A stretch of 64,000 bases of DNA, taken from NCBI GenBank assembly GCA_052435735.1, contig JBQVNB010000006.1:62001-126000 (forward strand). Direction: 5' to 3'. Positions 8,848 through 17,150 of this stretch are shown here, piece after piece. The stretch's first letter is position 1. Each line of letters opens with the position of its first letter. The translations under genes and the position numbers were made by a program. The notes under the pieces were generated by a model that searched no databases, was not told where the DNA came from, and saw only the letters and a program-made list of their open reading frames with translations. Origin of the DNA: Aliihoeflea sp052435735. Its GTDB lineage: Bacteria > Pseudomonadota > Alphaproteobacteria > Rhizobiales > Rhizobiaceae.

Positions 8848-8935
8848 CGGGGAAGGGGCGCGACAAATTTGCCGCGCTTCCGGCCAAACTAAAGCCCCAC
8901 TGGCGCGTTATCCGCCTCAGTTGAGGGCAACACAG

Positions 8936-9604
8936 ATGATTTCGCGAGTTTCAAGAATGGCAAAATCCAGTTCGAAGACCCGCCGCGGCGTTCTCGCGCT
9001 TGGCATGGGCGCGGCGCTTCTCGCCGCCTCCGGCATCCTGCCGTCAGGCAAGGCCATGGCGCAGCCGGCCGAGGCGCAGCAGATCGCCGACCACTTCTCG
9101 TCCGTGAAGACCATGATGGGCGATTTCGTGCAGTTCGGCCCGAGCGGCGAGCAGACCGGCGGCAAGTTCTTCATCGAGCGTCCGGGCAAGGTGCGCTTCA
9201 ACTACGAGAACCCGTCGACCTTCAAGGTCACGGCGGACGGCACGTCGGTCGTGCTCGAAAACGCGCGCATGAACACGGCAGACCTCTATTCGCTGTCCTC
9301 GACGCCGCTGAAACTGCTGCTCGACGAGCGCATCGACCTGTCCGGCAACAAGGTGCAGGACGTGCGCCAGGAAGCCGACGCCACCACGATCACGCTCGCC
9401 GACCGTTCGGTCTTCGGCAATTCGACCATCACCATGATGTTCGACCCGCAGAACTACGAATTGAAGCAGTGGACGATCCGCGACGCGCAGGGCAAGGACA
9501 CGACGGTGATGATCTACAACGTCCAGTCGGGCGTCACCTTCGACCGTTCGGTCTTCGCGATCAATTACGACCGCATCAACGAGATGGTCTCGCCCAACCG
9601 CTGA
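8936..9604 (+). CDS. lolA: Outer-membrane lipoprotein carrier protein
   Basis: A 222-residue periplasmic chaperone that takes lipoproteins from the LolCDE transporter to the outer membrane. It has a twin-arginine-looking leader (TRRGVLALGMGAALLAASG) ending at AMAQP, then the LolA half-barrel with KTMMGDFVQ, GGKFFIERPGKVRFNYENP and VTADGTSVV. The ATG at 8936 has a GAGGG ribosome site eight bases upstream; a second in-frame ATG at 8957 is possible. It follows ftsK by 88 bp, as is usual in this order. Confidence 0.9.
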   Translation: MISRVSRMAKSSSKTRRGVLALGMGAALLAASGILPSGKAMAQPAEAQQIADHFSSVKTMMGDFVQFGPSGEQTGGKFFIERPGKVRFNYENPSTFKVTADGTSVVLENARMNTADLYSLSSTPLKLLLDERIDLSGNKVQDVRQEADATTITLADRSVFGNSTITMMFDPQNYELKQWTIRDAQGKDTTVMIYNVQSGVTFDRSVFAINYDRINEMVSPNR

Positions 9605-9673
9605 TCATCGGCGCTGACCTGTGGACGAGCGGCCGAAACGGCCGGTTCTCGTCCCGAAGCTTGAGTTCGAAGG

Positions 9674-9709
9674 ATGCGGCTGGCAGGGTCCGGCCGCATT
9701 TCTCATTTC
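9674..9709 (+). terminator. Probable terminator after lolA
   Basis: A 10-bp stem (ATGCGGCTGG / CCGGCCGCAT, one G-T pair) with a six-base loop, followed by a T-rich but interrupted tract (TTCTCATTT). It spans an in-frame ATG upstream of xth, which argues against translation starting there. Confidence 0.6.
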
Positions 9710-9724
9710 GGGCGCAGCTTCTCC

Positions 9725-10531
9725 ATGCCGTTTTCCATCGCCACCTGGAACATCAATTCCGTGCGCCTGCGTATGCCGCTGGTCGAGCAGTTCGTGACGC
9801 AGTATCGGCCGGACGTCCTGTGCCTGCAGGAGACGAAGTGCCCGGACGATCTGTTCCCGCTGAAGGCGCTGCGCGCGCTCGGCTACGAGCATATCGAGAT
9901 CAGCGGCCAGAAGGGCTATCACGGCGTTGCCACCATCTCTCTGCGCCCGCTCGAAATCGTCGAGAAGCGCGATTTCTGCACCATGGGCGACTGCCGGCAC
10001 CTCGCGGCCAATGTCGAGGCGGGCGGCCACAAGATCCTCGTCCATAATTTCTACGTGCCCGCCGGCGGCGACGAACCGGACCCGGCGATCAACCCGAAAT
10101 TCCGCCACAAGCTCGATTTCGTGTCCGAGATGCACGGGGTGCCCGCCACGAGCGGCAAGGCGGCCTCGTCGATACTGGTCGGCGATCTGAACATCGCGCC
10201 GCTCGAGGCCGATGTCTGGTCGCACCGCCAACTCCTGAATGTCGTCAGTCACACGCCGATCGAGACGGAAAGCTTCGAGGCGATGCGCCGGGCGGGCAAC
10301 TGGGTCGATCTGATGCGCCAGGCGATCCCCGAGCCGGAGAAGATCTACACCTGGTGGAGCTACCGCGCCAAGGACTGGGAAGCCTCCAACCGCGGCCGCC
10401 GGCTCGATCACGTCTGGTCGTCCGCGAACATCGCGCCGAAGCTGTCGTCGATCGAGGTGCTGAAGGAAGCGCGCGGGTGGGAGCGCCCGTCGGACCATGT
10501 GCCGGTGATTGCGCGGTTCGATCTGGAGTAG
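9725..10531 (+). CDS. xth: Exodeoxyribonuclease III
   Basis: A 268-residue apurinic/apyrimidinic endonuclease and 3'-5' exonuclease of base-excision repair. All metal and catalytic motifs of the Xth/APE1 fold are present: WNINSVRLR, LQETKCPDD with the metal-binding Glu, GDLNIAPLEAD, RRLDHVW and the catalytic PSDHVPV. The ATG at 9725 starts directly at the first strand; a longer frame from 9674 begins inside a hairpin. Convergent with the cNMP-binding gene across a palindromic repeat. Confidence 0.94.
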   Translation: MPFSIATWNINSVRLRMPLVEQFVTQYRPDVLCLQETKCPDDLFPLKALRALGYEHIEISGQKGYHGVATISLRPLEIVEKRDFCTMGDCRHLAANVEAGGHKILVHNFYVPAGGDEPDPAINPKFRHKLDFVSEMHGVPATSGKAASSILVGDLNIAPLEADVWSHRQLLNVVSHTPIETESFEAMRRAGNWVDLMRQAIPEPEKIYTWWSYRAKDWEASNRGRRLDHVWSSANIAPKLSSIEVLKEARGWERPSDHVPVIARFDLE

Positions 10532-10544
10532 TTTTTTCGAAGGG

Positions 10545-10687
10545 GACCCCCACCCTTTATCCCTCCCCACAAGGCGGAGGGAGGCATCCACGTCGTGCCT
10601 TTCCATCAGCCAAGCACGATCTTGAAGGAAAAAGCGCAACGTCTACGACTCCCTCCGCCTTGTGGGGAGGGATAAAGGGTGGGGGTC
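10545..10687. repeat. Long palindromic intergenic repeat A (39-bp perfect arms)
   Basis: The 39-bp left arm (10545-10583, beginning GACCCCCACCCTTTATCCC) is exactly complementary to the right arm (10649-10687), around a 65-bp centre. It lies between the convergent xth and cNMP-binding genes. The arms are nearly the same as those of the repeat at 41530-41675, and the centre contains the 17-bp stretch GGCATCCACGTCGTGCC, which occurs inverted in that element. It is of the mosaic palindrome type scattered in rhizobial genomes. It could act as a two-way transcription barrier. Confidence 0.9.
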
Positions 10688-10701
10688 TGCTTCGGGAAAA
10701 A

Positions 10702-11157
10702 CTACTCCGAAAACCGCGGCGCCAAGCTTTGGATATCCGCCAACAGCGTCCCCAGATTGTCCGTGATGCGTTGGTGCAATAATGCCGCCGTCTCGGGGTA
10801 TTCGGTGAGGATACGTCGAAACAGCGTGCGGTTGAGGCGGATGAGTTCGACGTCGCTTGTCGCCAGCGCGCCGGTCAGTCGGGTCGTGGGGGCGATGATG
10901 GCGAGTTCGCCGAGCATGGTGCCGGGTCCGACTTCTGCGAGGCCGATGCGTTCGCCGTCGCGTTCGCGAAAAAGCGAGACGGTTCCGGTTGTCACCACAT
11001 AGCCGCTCTCGGCCGATTGTCCCTCGCGATAGAGGACGCGGCCGGAGGCGAGGCGCAGGCTTTCGGCGCCGAAGGCGAGCAGACGCAACTGTTCCGACGT
11101 AAAGCCGGCAAGCAGCTCCACGGCCGAGAGAATGCGAATGTCGTCGTCCAAGGCCAT
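10702..11157 (-). CDS. Cyclic-nucleotide-binding domain protein
   Basis: A 151-residue protein consisting of one cNMP-binding beta barrel: GRVLYREGQSAESGYVVTTG, the ERIGLAEVGPGTMLGELAII segment equivalent to the phosphate-binding cassette, and a C-terminal helix. There is no helix-turn-helix, so it is not a CRP-type DNA-binding protein. It lies 61 bp downstream of and codirectional with the CenR-like regulator gene, the same arrangement as the cAMP-kinase-regulatory-subunit-like gene beside otpR in Brucella. It probably acts with that pathway or with an unknown partner. Ligand unknown. Confidence 0.82.
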   Translation of the reverse strand: MALDDDIRILSAVELLAGFTSEQLRLLAFGAESLRLASGRVLYREGQSAESGYVVTTGTVSLFRERDGERIGLAEVGPGTMLGELAIIAPTTRLTGALATSDVELIRLNRTLFRRILTEYPETAALLHQRITDNLGTLLADIQSLAPRFSE

Positions 11158-11218
11158 CGGCGTCCCCGTCTGCGCGCGCCGACCCCCATCGGCTGCGGCA
11201 GCACGTCCGTGCCTGAAA

Positions 11219-11902
11219 TCAGGGCACCAGCTTGTATCCGCCGCTTTCTGTCACAAGAATTTCGGCATTGGAAGGATCGCGCTCGATCTTCTGGCGCAGG
11301 CGGTAGACGTGGGTTTCCAGCGTGTGGGTGGTGACGCCCGAATTGTAGCCCCAGACCTCTTCGAGCAGCACGTCGCGCGTGACGACCTTCTTGTCGGCCC
11401 GGTAGAGGTACTTGATGATCGAAGCTTCCTTTTCCGTCAGGCGGATCTTGCCGCCCTTGGCGTCGGTCAGGAGCTTCTGGCTCGGCTTGAAGACGTAGGG
11501 GCCGACATTGAAGGTGGCGTCCTCGCTCTGCTCGTGCTGGCGAAGCTGGGCGCGGATGCGCGCCAGGAGCACGGCGAAGCGGAACGGCTTGGTGACATAG
11601 TCGTTGGCGCCCGCTTCCAGGCCGAGGATCGTGTCGGAATCCGTATCCTGCCCGGTCAGCATGATGATCGGCGCCTTGTAGCCGCCCTTGCGCAGGATCT
11701 TCACCGCCTCGCGGCCATCCATGTCCGGCAGGCCGACATCCATGATGAGCAGGTCGACGATGCCGCCGCGCGCGGTCTGGACGCCCTTGGACGCGGTCGG
11801 CTCCTGCAGGACGTCGAATTCCTCGTAGAGCGACAACTGGTCGGCCAGCGTCTCGCGCAGATCGTTGTCGTCGTCGACGATGAGAATGGTGCGTGACGTC
11901 AT
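11219..11902 (-). CDS. cenR: OmpR-family response regulator CenR/OtpR
   Basis: A 227-residue two-component regulator. The N-terminal receiver has the acidic pocket VDDDND, phospho-acceptor Asp55 (IMDVGLPDMDG), the TGQD threonine and the conserved lysine in VTKPF. The C-terminal winged helix (about 130-227) ends TESGGYKLVP. Sequence and the adjacent cNMP gene match CenR of Caulobacter and OtpR of Brucella, which control cell-envelope and division functions with the kinase CenK. The kinase gene is not in this window. The start at 11902 has only a weak ribosome site but gives the normal N terminus. Divergent from the L,D-transpeptidase gene. Confidence 0.85.
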   Translation of the reverse strand: MTSRTILIVDDDNDLRETLADQLSLYEEFDVLQEPTASKGVQTARGGIVDLLIMDVGLPDMDGREAVKILRKGGYKAPIIMLTGQDTDSDTILGLEAGANDYVTKPFRFAVLLARIRAQLRQHEQSEDATFNVGPYVFKPSQKLLTDAKGGKIRLTEKEASIIKYLYRADKKVVTRDVLLEEVWGYNSGVTTHTLETHVYRLRQKIERDPSNAEILVTESGGYKLVP

Positions 11903-12068
11903 CGTTCAGTCCATCTTGTTGAGATATCTGGCGGTTTCGCCTATCGCTCTAGGCTGGGCGGGTAAGTCTGGATAGTCTTTCACGGTGATTTGCTTGAGCA
12001 AACGATCATACTCCAAATTCCGTGAGTGCAATGGCGGTGCGGCGAAAAAAGGACGCGTTGTCAGGCAT

Positions 12069-12578
12069 ATGGTAGTGCGGCCCCGCCCCGGCGACCAGAG
12101 GCAAGGGCTGCTCGTCGTCGCAAACAGGGTGCTGCGCTGCGCAATCGGCAAGGGCGGCATGCGCGCCGTCAAGCGCGAAGGCGATGGCGCGACGCCGCTC
12201 GGGCCGATGCGGCTTCTCTCCGCCTTCGTGCGCCGCGACCGTCCGCGCCGTCTCGTCTCCAGCCTCGCGCTTGACCCGATCCGACCCGGCGACGGCTGGT
12301 GCGACGCGCCCGGCGACCGCAACTACAACCGGCCCGTGCGCCTGCCCTACGCCGCCAGCCACGAAAAGATGCGGCGCGAGGATCATCTCTATGACGTGGT
12401 GATCGTGCTCGACGCGAACATCCGCCCGCGCCGGCGCGGGATGGGCAGCGCGATCTTCTTCCACCTCGCCCGGCCCGGCTATACGCCGACGGAGGGCTGC
12501 GTCGCGATCAGCGCGCACGACATGGCGTGGCTCCTGCCGCGCCTGTCGCCGCGCACTATCATGACGGTAACGCGCTAG
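12069..12578 (+). CDS. L,D-transpeptidase (YkuD-fold) family protein
   Basis: About 169 residues forming a compact YkuD-type catalytic domain that would make or break 3-3 links or anchor proteins in peptidoglycan. The catalytic signature is present near the C terminus: FFHLARPGYTPTEGCVAIS, with the His and the nucleophile Cys in the EGC motif. GDGATPLG at the N-terminal part is also typical of this subfamily. No signal peptide can be seen from the ATG at 12069; an upstream start at 11985 would add a basic segment without one either. It is divergent from cenR, an envelope regulator, which may be functionally relevant. Confidence 0.82.
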   Translation: MVVRPRPGDQRQGLLVVANRVLRCAIGKGGMRAVKREGDGATPLGPMRLLSAFVRRDRPRRLVSSLALDPIRPGDGWCDAPGDRNYNRPVRLPYAASHEKMRREDHLYDVVIVLDANIRPRRRGMGSAIFFHLARPGYTPTEGCVAISAHDMAWLLPRLSPRTIMTVTR

Positions 12579-12980
12579 GATCGCCGACGCTCAGCCAGCC
12601 GATGATCGCACCCATGATCAGGGCGACGCCGAGCCAGTGGCCGCCGTCGATCATGGTCAGGTCCCAGCCATAGGCCTGGTAGCGGTGGTTGACCGCCATG
12701 ACGGTGACCATGAAGCCGAGCCAGACGAGAAAGCCGGTGAAGAGGCCGCCTCCAGCGTCACCTCGCCGGCGCCGACGATGCCGGCCAGGACGAAAGCCAT
12801 GACGAGTTCGGCGCCGAACGTGACGCCGAGAATCGCGGCGCCGGGACGCGCCTGCACGGCATCGATCCTGCCGGCCTTCATCCAGGCCTTCGACAGGACG
12901 CCGTAATATCCGGCGCCGAAAATGAAGGCGGCGATCGCTGCCAGCAGGACCGACAGATAGTTGATGGCCGAGAAGTCCAT
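12559..12980 (-). pseudogene. DUF1761 membrane protein, interrupted by a one-base frameshift
   Basis: From the ATG at 12980 (ribosome site GGGAGGAG) the frame encodes a DUF1761-like start (MDFSAINYLSVLLAAIAAFI, then GVLSKAWMKAGR, AELVMAFVLAGIVG). At about 12750 it changes into nonsense, while the next frame gives the rest of the same domain (GGLFTGFLVWLGFMVTVMAV, DGGHWLGVALIMGAIIG) to a stop at 12559. The total length, 422 bp, is one base short of a multiple of three; a lost G in a GGGCGGC run would restore a continuous ~140-residue, four-helix protein. It is either a recent pseudogene or a sequencing error. Function of the family is unknown. Confidence 0.8.
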
Positions 12981-13035
12981 CGTCTCCTCCCAACGATGAA
13001 AAAGCGATGCTGACAGGTTCGTGATCGCGGTCAAG

Positions 13036-13677
13036 CTAGACGAATTGCCAGACCGTCGTCCGCTTCACTTCAGTGTCTTCGAGAATGCGCGTCACCGGCA
13101 CCTCGTAGCGCGCAAGCTCGGCCAGCCTGTCGCGCGGCAGGTAGGCCCGGCCCGGATCGCCGACGAGGACCGTGACGCCCGCCGCCGTTAGCTCGCGCAG
13201 CCAGGGCACGAGCCGTTCGGCAAAGGCGCGGTCGTAGAAGACGTCACCGGCCAGAAGCACGTCGCAGTCGGGCGCTGTGCCGACGAGATCGCGTTCGGTC
13301 GTGCTGACCGCGACACCGTTCGCGGCCGCATTGAGCGCGACGGCGGCGGCGCAGAACGGGTCGATGTCGCTGGCGATGACGTTCGCCGCGCCCGCCTTCA
13401 TCGCCGCGATGGCGACGAGGCCGGAGCCGGTGGCGAAGTCGACCACGCGCTTGGCCGCGACGGTTTCGGGATGGTCGAGCACGTAGCGCGCGAGACCCTG
13501 CCCGCCGGCCCAGGCGAAGGCCCAGAAGGGTGGCTCGAGGCCGATGGCTTCGAGCTCGGCTTCGGTCCGGTGCCAAAGCTCATGCGCCTCGTCGGCAAGG
13601 TGCAGCCGGATTTCGGGCACGTGCGGCGGCGCGATCAGCGCCGTGTTGGCGCGGATGAAATCGCGCCGATCTTTCAC
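13036..13677 (-). CDS. Class I SAM-dependent methyltransferase (protein-lysine type)
   Basis: A 213-residue methyltransferase. The Rossmann motif I is VVDFATGSGLVAIAAMKAGA and the second acidic loop is VIASDIDPFCAAAV; DVLLAGDVFYDRAFA is the post-II motif typical of the METTL20/ETFB-lysine methyltransferase group. The start is a GTG at 13677 that overlaps the stop of the EVE gene in the four bases GTGA; a longer frame to 13719 has no good start. Third gene of a tightly coupled operon with YciI and EVE proteins. Substrate unproven. Confidence 0.82.
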   Translation of the reverse strand: MKDRRDFIRANTALIAPPHVPEIRLHLADEAHELWHRTEAELEAIGLEPPFWAFAWAGGQGLARYVLDHPETVAAKRVVDFATGSGLVAIAAMKAGAANVIASDIDPFCAAAVALNAAANGVAVSTTERDLVGTAPDCDVLLAGDVFYDRAFAERLVPWLRELTAAGVTVLVGDPGRAYLPRDRLAELARYEVPVTRILEDTEVKRTTVWQFV

Positions 13678-14099
13678 GGGGTTTTCTTGAATCCGGCCAT
13701 CCGGCACACTTCCGCCCACTCATCCTCGGTCACGGGCTGGACGGAAAGTCGCATGGAAGTGACGAGCGACATGTTGGCGAGCTTGGGATTGGCCTTGACC
13801 TCGGCGAGCGTGACCGGTGTCGGGACCTTTTCGACGGCGCGCACATCGACGCATTCCCAGCGAGGATCGTCGGTCGTGGAATCGGGGTGAATTTCGCCGC
13901 ACACCTCGACGATGCCGACGACTTCGAGCCCGATATTGGAATGGTAGAAGAAGCCGCGGTCGCCGATCTTCATCGCCCGCATGTTGTTGCGCGCCTGGTA
14001 GTTGCGCACGCCGTCCCACTCCTGGCCCTTCTTCCCCTTGGCCTTGAGGTCGTCGAAGGAAAAGACGTCGGGCTCCGACTTGAACAGCCAGTATTGCAT
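13674..14099 (-). CDS. EVE domain-containing protein
   Basis: A 141-residue EVE (PUA-like) domain protein: MQYWLFKSEPDVFSFDDL at the start, WDGVRNYQARNNMRAM with the aromatic binding pocket, GDRGFFYHSN and MSLVTSMRLSVQPVT. EVE domains bind modified bases in DNA or RNA, and bacterial members occur both alone and in restriction systems; here it is the housekeeping stand-alone form. The ATG overlaps the stop of the upstream YciI gene by one base (TGATG) and its own stop overlaps the methyltransferase start, so the three are translationally coupled. Confidence 0.9.
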   Translation of the reverse strand: MQYWLFKSEPDVFSFDDLKAKGKKGQEWDGVRNYQARNNMRAMKIGDRGFFYHSNIGLEVVGIVEVCGEIHPDSTTDDPRWECVDVRAVEKVPTPVTLAEVKANPKLANMSLVTSMRLSVQPVTEDEWAEVCRMAGFKKTP

Positions 14100-14395
14100 C
14101 AGGCGGCGTCCGGCTTCTTGAAGACCCAGTTCCAGGGGCGGATGTCGACGCTCTCGAAGAGCCCGGCCTTCGCGTAAGGGTCGCCATCGGCGATCGAGCG
14201 GGCGGCGGCTTCATCCTCGGCCTCGACGGCGACCATCGAGCCGGTTGGCTTGCCTTCGGTGTCGAGGAACGGGCCGGCGAAGCGCAGCGCGCCTTTAGCA
14301 TCGAGGCCGTTCAGATAGTCGACATGGGCGGGGCGGTTGTCGAGGCGGGTCTGCAGGTGCCCCGGTCTGTCCTTGCACAGAAGAATGTAGATCAC
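14099..14395 (-). CDS. YciI family protein
   Basis: A 98-residue dimeric ferredoxin-like protein of the YciI family: IYILLCKDRPGHLQTRLDNRPAHVDYL, then FAGPFLDTEGKPTGSMVAVEA and DPYAKAGLFESVDIRPW. The His-Asp pair in PAHVDYL is the putative active site of the family, whose reaction is mostly unknown. The start is a GTG at 14395 behind AAAGGG. First gene of the YciI-EVE-methyltransferase operon. Confidence 0.9.
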   Translation of the reverse strand: MIYILLCKDRPGHLQTRLDNRPAHVDYLNGLDAKGALRFAGPFLDTEGKPTGSMVAVEAEDEAAARSIADGDPYAKAGLFESVDIRPWNWVFKKPDAA

Positions 14396-14449
14396 GCGCG
14401 CGCCCTTTCTCGTTCAATCGGATCGGCTTTGGAGATAGTCCGGGGGCGG

Positions 14450-14497
14450 CCCCAAAAGCAAGACGGCCATGCGTCCGGTGAGACACATGGCCGTCTT
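14450..14497 (-). terminator. Terminator after typA
   Basis: A perfect 12-bp stem (AAGACGGCCATG / CATGGCCGTCTT, arms 14460-14471 and 14486-14497) with a 14-base loop. In the minus direction it is followed by a T-rich tract (GCTTTTGG). It begins 23 bp after the typA stop. Confidence 0.75.
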
Positions 14498-14519
14498 CGA
14501 TAACAGTGTCGCTTCGGGC

Positions 14520-16349
14520 TTACGCCGCGCCGGCGATCTTGGCCGACTTTTCGAAGCGCTTGCGCTCGTGCGGATCGAGATAGAGCTTGCGCAGGCGGAT
14601 CGTCTTCGGCGTGACCTCGACGAGTTCGTCGTCCTGAATCCAGGCCAGCGCGCGCTCCAGCGTCATGCGGATCGGCGGAGTGAGGCGCACGGCCTCATCC
14701 TTGCCGGCGGCGCGGATGTTGGTCAGCTTCTTGCCCTTGAGGACGTTCACTTCGAGATCGTTGTCACGGCTGTGGATGCCGATGATCATGCCCGCATAGA
14801 CCTTGACGCCGGCGTCGATGACCATCGGGCCGCGATCTTCGAGGTTCCACATTGCGAAGGCAACCGATTCGCCCTGGTCGTTGGAGATCAGGACGCCATT
14901 GGTGCGACCGGCGAGCTCGCCCTTGTAGGGCTGGTACGAGTGGAACAGGCGGTTCATCACGGCGGTGCCGCGCGTGTCCGTCAGGAGCTCCGACTGGTAG
15001 CCGATGAGGCCGCGCGTCGGGGCGTGGAAGACGAGGCGCTGGCGGTCGCCGCCGGACGGGCGCAGCTCGACCATATCGGCCTTGCGCTCGGACATCTTCT
15101 GCACGACGACACCCGAATGCTCCTCGTCGACGTCGATCACGACCTCTTCGATCGGCTCGAGCAGGTCGCCGTTCTCGTCCTTCTGCATGACGACGCGCGG
15201 ACGCGAGACGGCAAGTTCGAAGCCCTCGCGCCGCATCGTCTCGATCAGGACGGCAAGCTGCAATTCGCCGCGGCCGGAAACGTAGAACGAATCCTTGTCG
15301 GCCGATTCCTCGATCTTGAGCGCGACATTGCCCTCGGCCTCCTTCATCAGCCGGTCGCGGATGACGCGGCTCGTGACCTTGTCGCCCTCGGTGCCGGCGA
15401 GCGGCGAATCGTTGACGATGAAGGACATGGTGACGGTCGGCGGATCGATCGGCTGCGCCTGCATCGGCTCGGTCACGGCCGGGTCGCAGAACGTGTCGGC
15501 GACGGTGCCCTTGGACAGGCCCGCGATCGCGACGATGTCGCCCGCCTGCGCTTCCTCGATCGGCTGGCGCTCGAGACCGCGGAAGGCGAGGATCTTGGAG
15601 ACGCGGCCGTTTTCGAGCAGCGAGCCGTCATGGTGCAGCACCTTGACCGACTGGTTCGGCTTCAGCGTGCCCGAGGCGATGCGGCCGGTGATGATGCGGC
15701 CGAGGAACGGGTTGGCTTCGAGGATCGTGCCGATCATGCGGAACGGGCCGGGCGCGACGGTCGGCTCCGGCACGTGCTTGACCACCAGTTCGAACAACGG
15801 TTCGAGGCGCTGGTCCTTCGGGCCTTCCGGGTTCTCGGAGACCCAGCCGTCACGGCCCGAACCGTAGAGGATCGGGAAGTCGAGCTGCTCGTCGGTCGCG
15901 TCGAGCGCGGCGAAGAGGTCGAACACCTCGTTGACGACCTCGACATGGCGGGCGTCGGGACGGTCGATCTTGTTGATGACGACGATCGGGCGCAGGCCGA
16001 CCTTCAGCGCCTTGCCGACGACGAACTTGGTCTGCGGCATCGGGCCTTCGGCGGCGTCGACGAGGACGATCGCGCCATCGACCATCGACAGGATGCGCTC
16101 GACCTCGCCGCCGAAATCGGCGTGGCCCGGCGTGTCGACGATGTTGATGCGGGTGTCCTTCCAGTCGACCGAGGTCGCCTTGGCGAGAATCGTGATGCCG
16201 CGCTCCTTTTCGAGGTCGTTCGAATCCATGGCGCGCTCGGCGACGCGCTGGTTGTCGCGGAACGAGCCCGACTGCTTCAGGAGTTCGTCGACGAGCGTGG
16301 TCTTGCCATGGTCGACGTGCGCGATGATCGCGATGTTGCGGAGCTTCAT
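14520..16349 (-). CDS. typA: Translational GTPase TypA/BipA
   Basis: A 609-residue ribosome-associated GTPase that aids 50S assembly and stress adaptation. G motifs: AHVDHGKTT (residues 10-18), the switch-II DTPGHADFGGEV, and NKIDRPDAR. The rest matches the beta-barrel, EF-G III/V-like and TypA-specific C-terminal domains (for example RGELQLAVLIETMRREGFEL and PTRGLIGYQSELLTDTRGTA). The ATG at 16349 starts right at the G domain; the frame runs 13 codons further up without a better start. Length is normal. Confidence 0.97.
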   Translation of the reverse strand: MKLRNIAIIAHVDHGKTTLVDELLKQSGSFRDNQRVAERAMDSNDLEKERGITILAKATSVDWKDTRINIVDTPGHADFGGEVERILSMVDGAIVLVDAAEGPMPQTKFVVGKALKVGLRPIVVINKIDRPDARHVEVVNEVFDLFAALDATDEQLDFPILYGSGRDGWVSENPEGPKDQRLEPLFELVVKHVPEPTVAPGPFRMIGTILEANPFLGRIITGRIASGTLKPNQSVKVLHHDGSLLENGRVSKILAFRGLERQPIEEAQAGDIVAIAGLSKGTVADTFCDPAVTEPMQAQPIDPPTVTMSFIVNDSPLAGTEGDKVTSRVIRDRLMKEAEGNVALKIEESADKDSFYVSGRGELQLAVLIETMRREGFELAVSRPRVVMQKDENGDLLEPIEEVVIDVDEEHSGVVVQKMSERKADMVELRPSGGDRQRLVFHAPTRGLIGYQSELLTDTRGTAVMNRLFHSYQPYKGELAGRTNGVLISNDQGESVAFAMWNLEDRGPMVIDAGVKVYAGMIIGIHSRDNDLEVNVLKGKKLTNIRAAGKDEAVRLTPPIRMTLERALAWIQDDELVEVTPKTIRLRKLYLDPHERKRFEKSAKIAGAA

Positions 16350-16505
16350 TGTGGGTACCCGGGGGTTTTTGCGTCCAGCGCCCAACATGGCGCGGCGATT
16401 ACGTTGGCGCGCTCTTACAGGTTTTTTCGCAAATGCGAAAGGGGGCGCGGTGCGCCTCGCATTGGAGGCGCCGTCCGCGACCTCAATTCCGGCCGCATGC
16501 CTGCC

Positions 16506-16796
16506 CTAGATCAGGGCCGGCGCGACCGTGGTCAGGATGAACTGGCGCAGGAAGAAGATCAACAGAAGAAGGATGATCGGCGAGATGTCGATGCCGCCAA
16601 GATCGGGCAAAAGGCGCCGGATCGGCCGCAGCGCCGGTTCGGTCACCCGGTGCAGGAAATTGCCGATCGTGCCGACGAACTGGTTGCGCGGATTGACGAC
16701 GTTGAAGGCGTAGAGCCAGGAGAAGATCGCCGACAGGATGATCAGCCACCAGTAGATATCCAGTGCCAGGATGATGGTCTGAATGAGGGCGATCAT
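16506..16796 (-). CDS. YggT family integral membrane protein
   Basis: A 96-residue protein with two hydrophobic hairpins, the YggT repeat: ALDIYWWLIILSAIFSWLYAF and ISPIILLLLIFFLRQFI, separated by NPRNQFVGTIGNFLHRVTEPALRPIRRLLP, the diagnostic family loop. Members are linked to osmotic shock tolerance and, in some bacteria, to septum or cytochrome assembly. The ATG at 16796 has GGAG eight bases upstream; an ATG four codons earlier is also possible. Confidence 0.9.
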   Translation of the reverse strand: MIALIQTIILALDIYWWLIILSAIFSWLYAFNVVNPRNQFVGTIGNFLHRVTEPALRPIRRLLPDLGGIDISPIILLLLIFFLRQFILTTVAPALI

Positions 16797-16924
16797 GCCG
16801 GTCTCCATTGGTCGCGATCGGCCGCGACCGATGCTCGTTCGTTGGTGGCCGACATGTAGACGCTGGGTCCTTGCCCGGCAAGCCCCGGCCCGCGCGGCAG
16901 GGGCGCAGCGCCGCAAAGATCAAC

Positions 16925-16953
16925 TTGACAGTAAACCGGGGCAATCCCTAAAT
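16925..16953 (+). promoter_or_regulatory. Sigma70-type promoter of tRNA-Ala
   Basis: TTGACA at 16925-16930, a 17-bp spacer, then CTAAAT at 16948-16953; the tRNA begins 17 bp later. The perfect -35 and ideal spacing fit a strong stable-RNA promoter. Confidence 0.7.
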
Positions 16954-16969
16954 GCGCGGCACTGGTCAT

Positions 16970-17052
<83 letters not shown>

Positions 17053-17116
17053 CCCGCAAACACTTGGCTACGGTCCCCCGAAGGGATTGCGTCGCGATCT
17101 TCACGATCTCGATTTC

Positions 17117-17136
17117 GGCCCCGCCAAAGCGGGGCC
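17117..17136 (-). terminator. Hairpin after the rhodanese gene, possible terminator
   Basis: An 8-bp perfect GC stem (GGCCCCGC / GCGGGGCC) with a four-base loop, 15 bp beyond the stop of the minus-strand rhodanese gene. No real T tract follows on either strand, so termination would be inefficient or factor-dependent. Confidence 0.4.
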
Positions 17137-17150
17137 GCGGGCAGGGTGCC

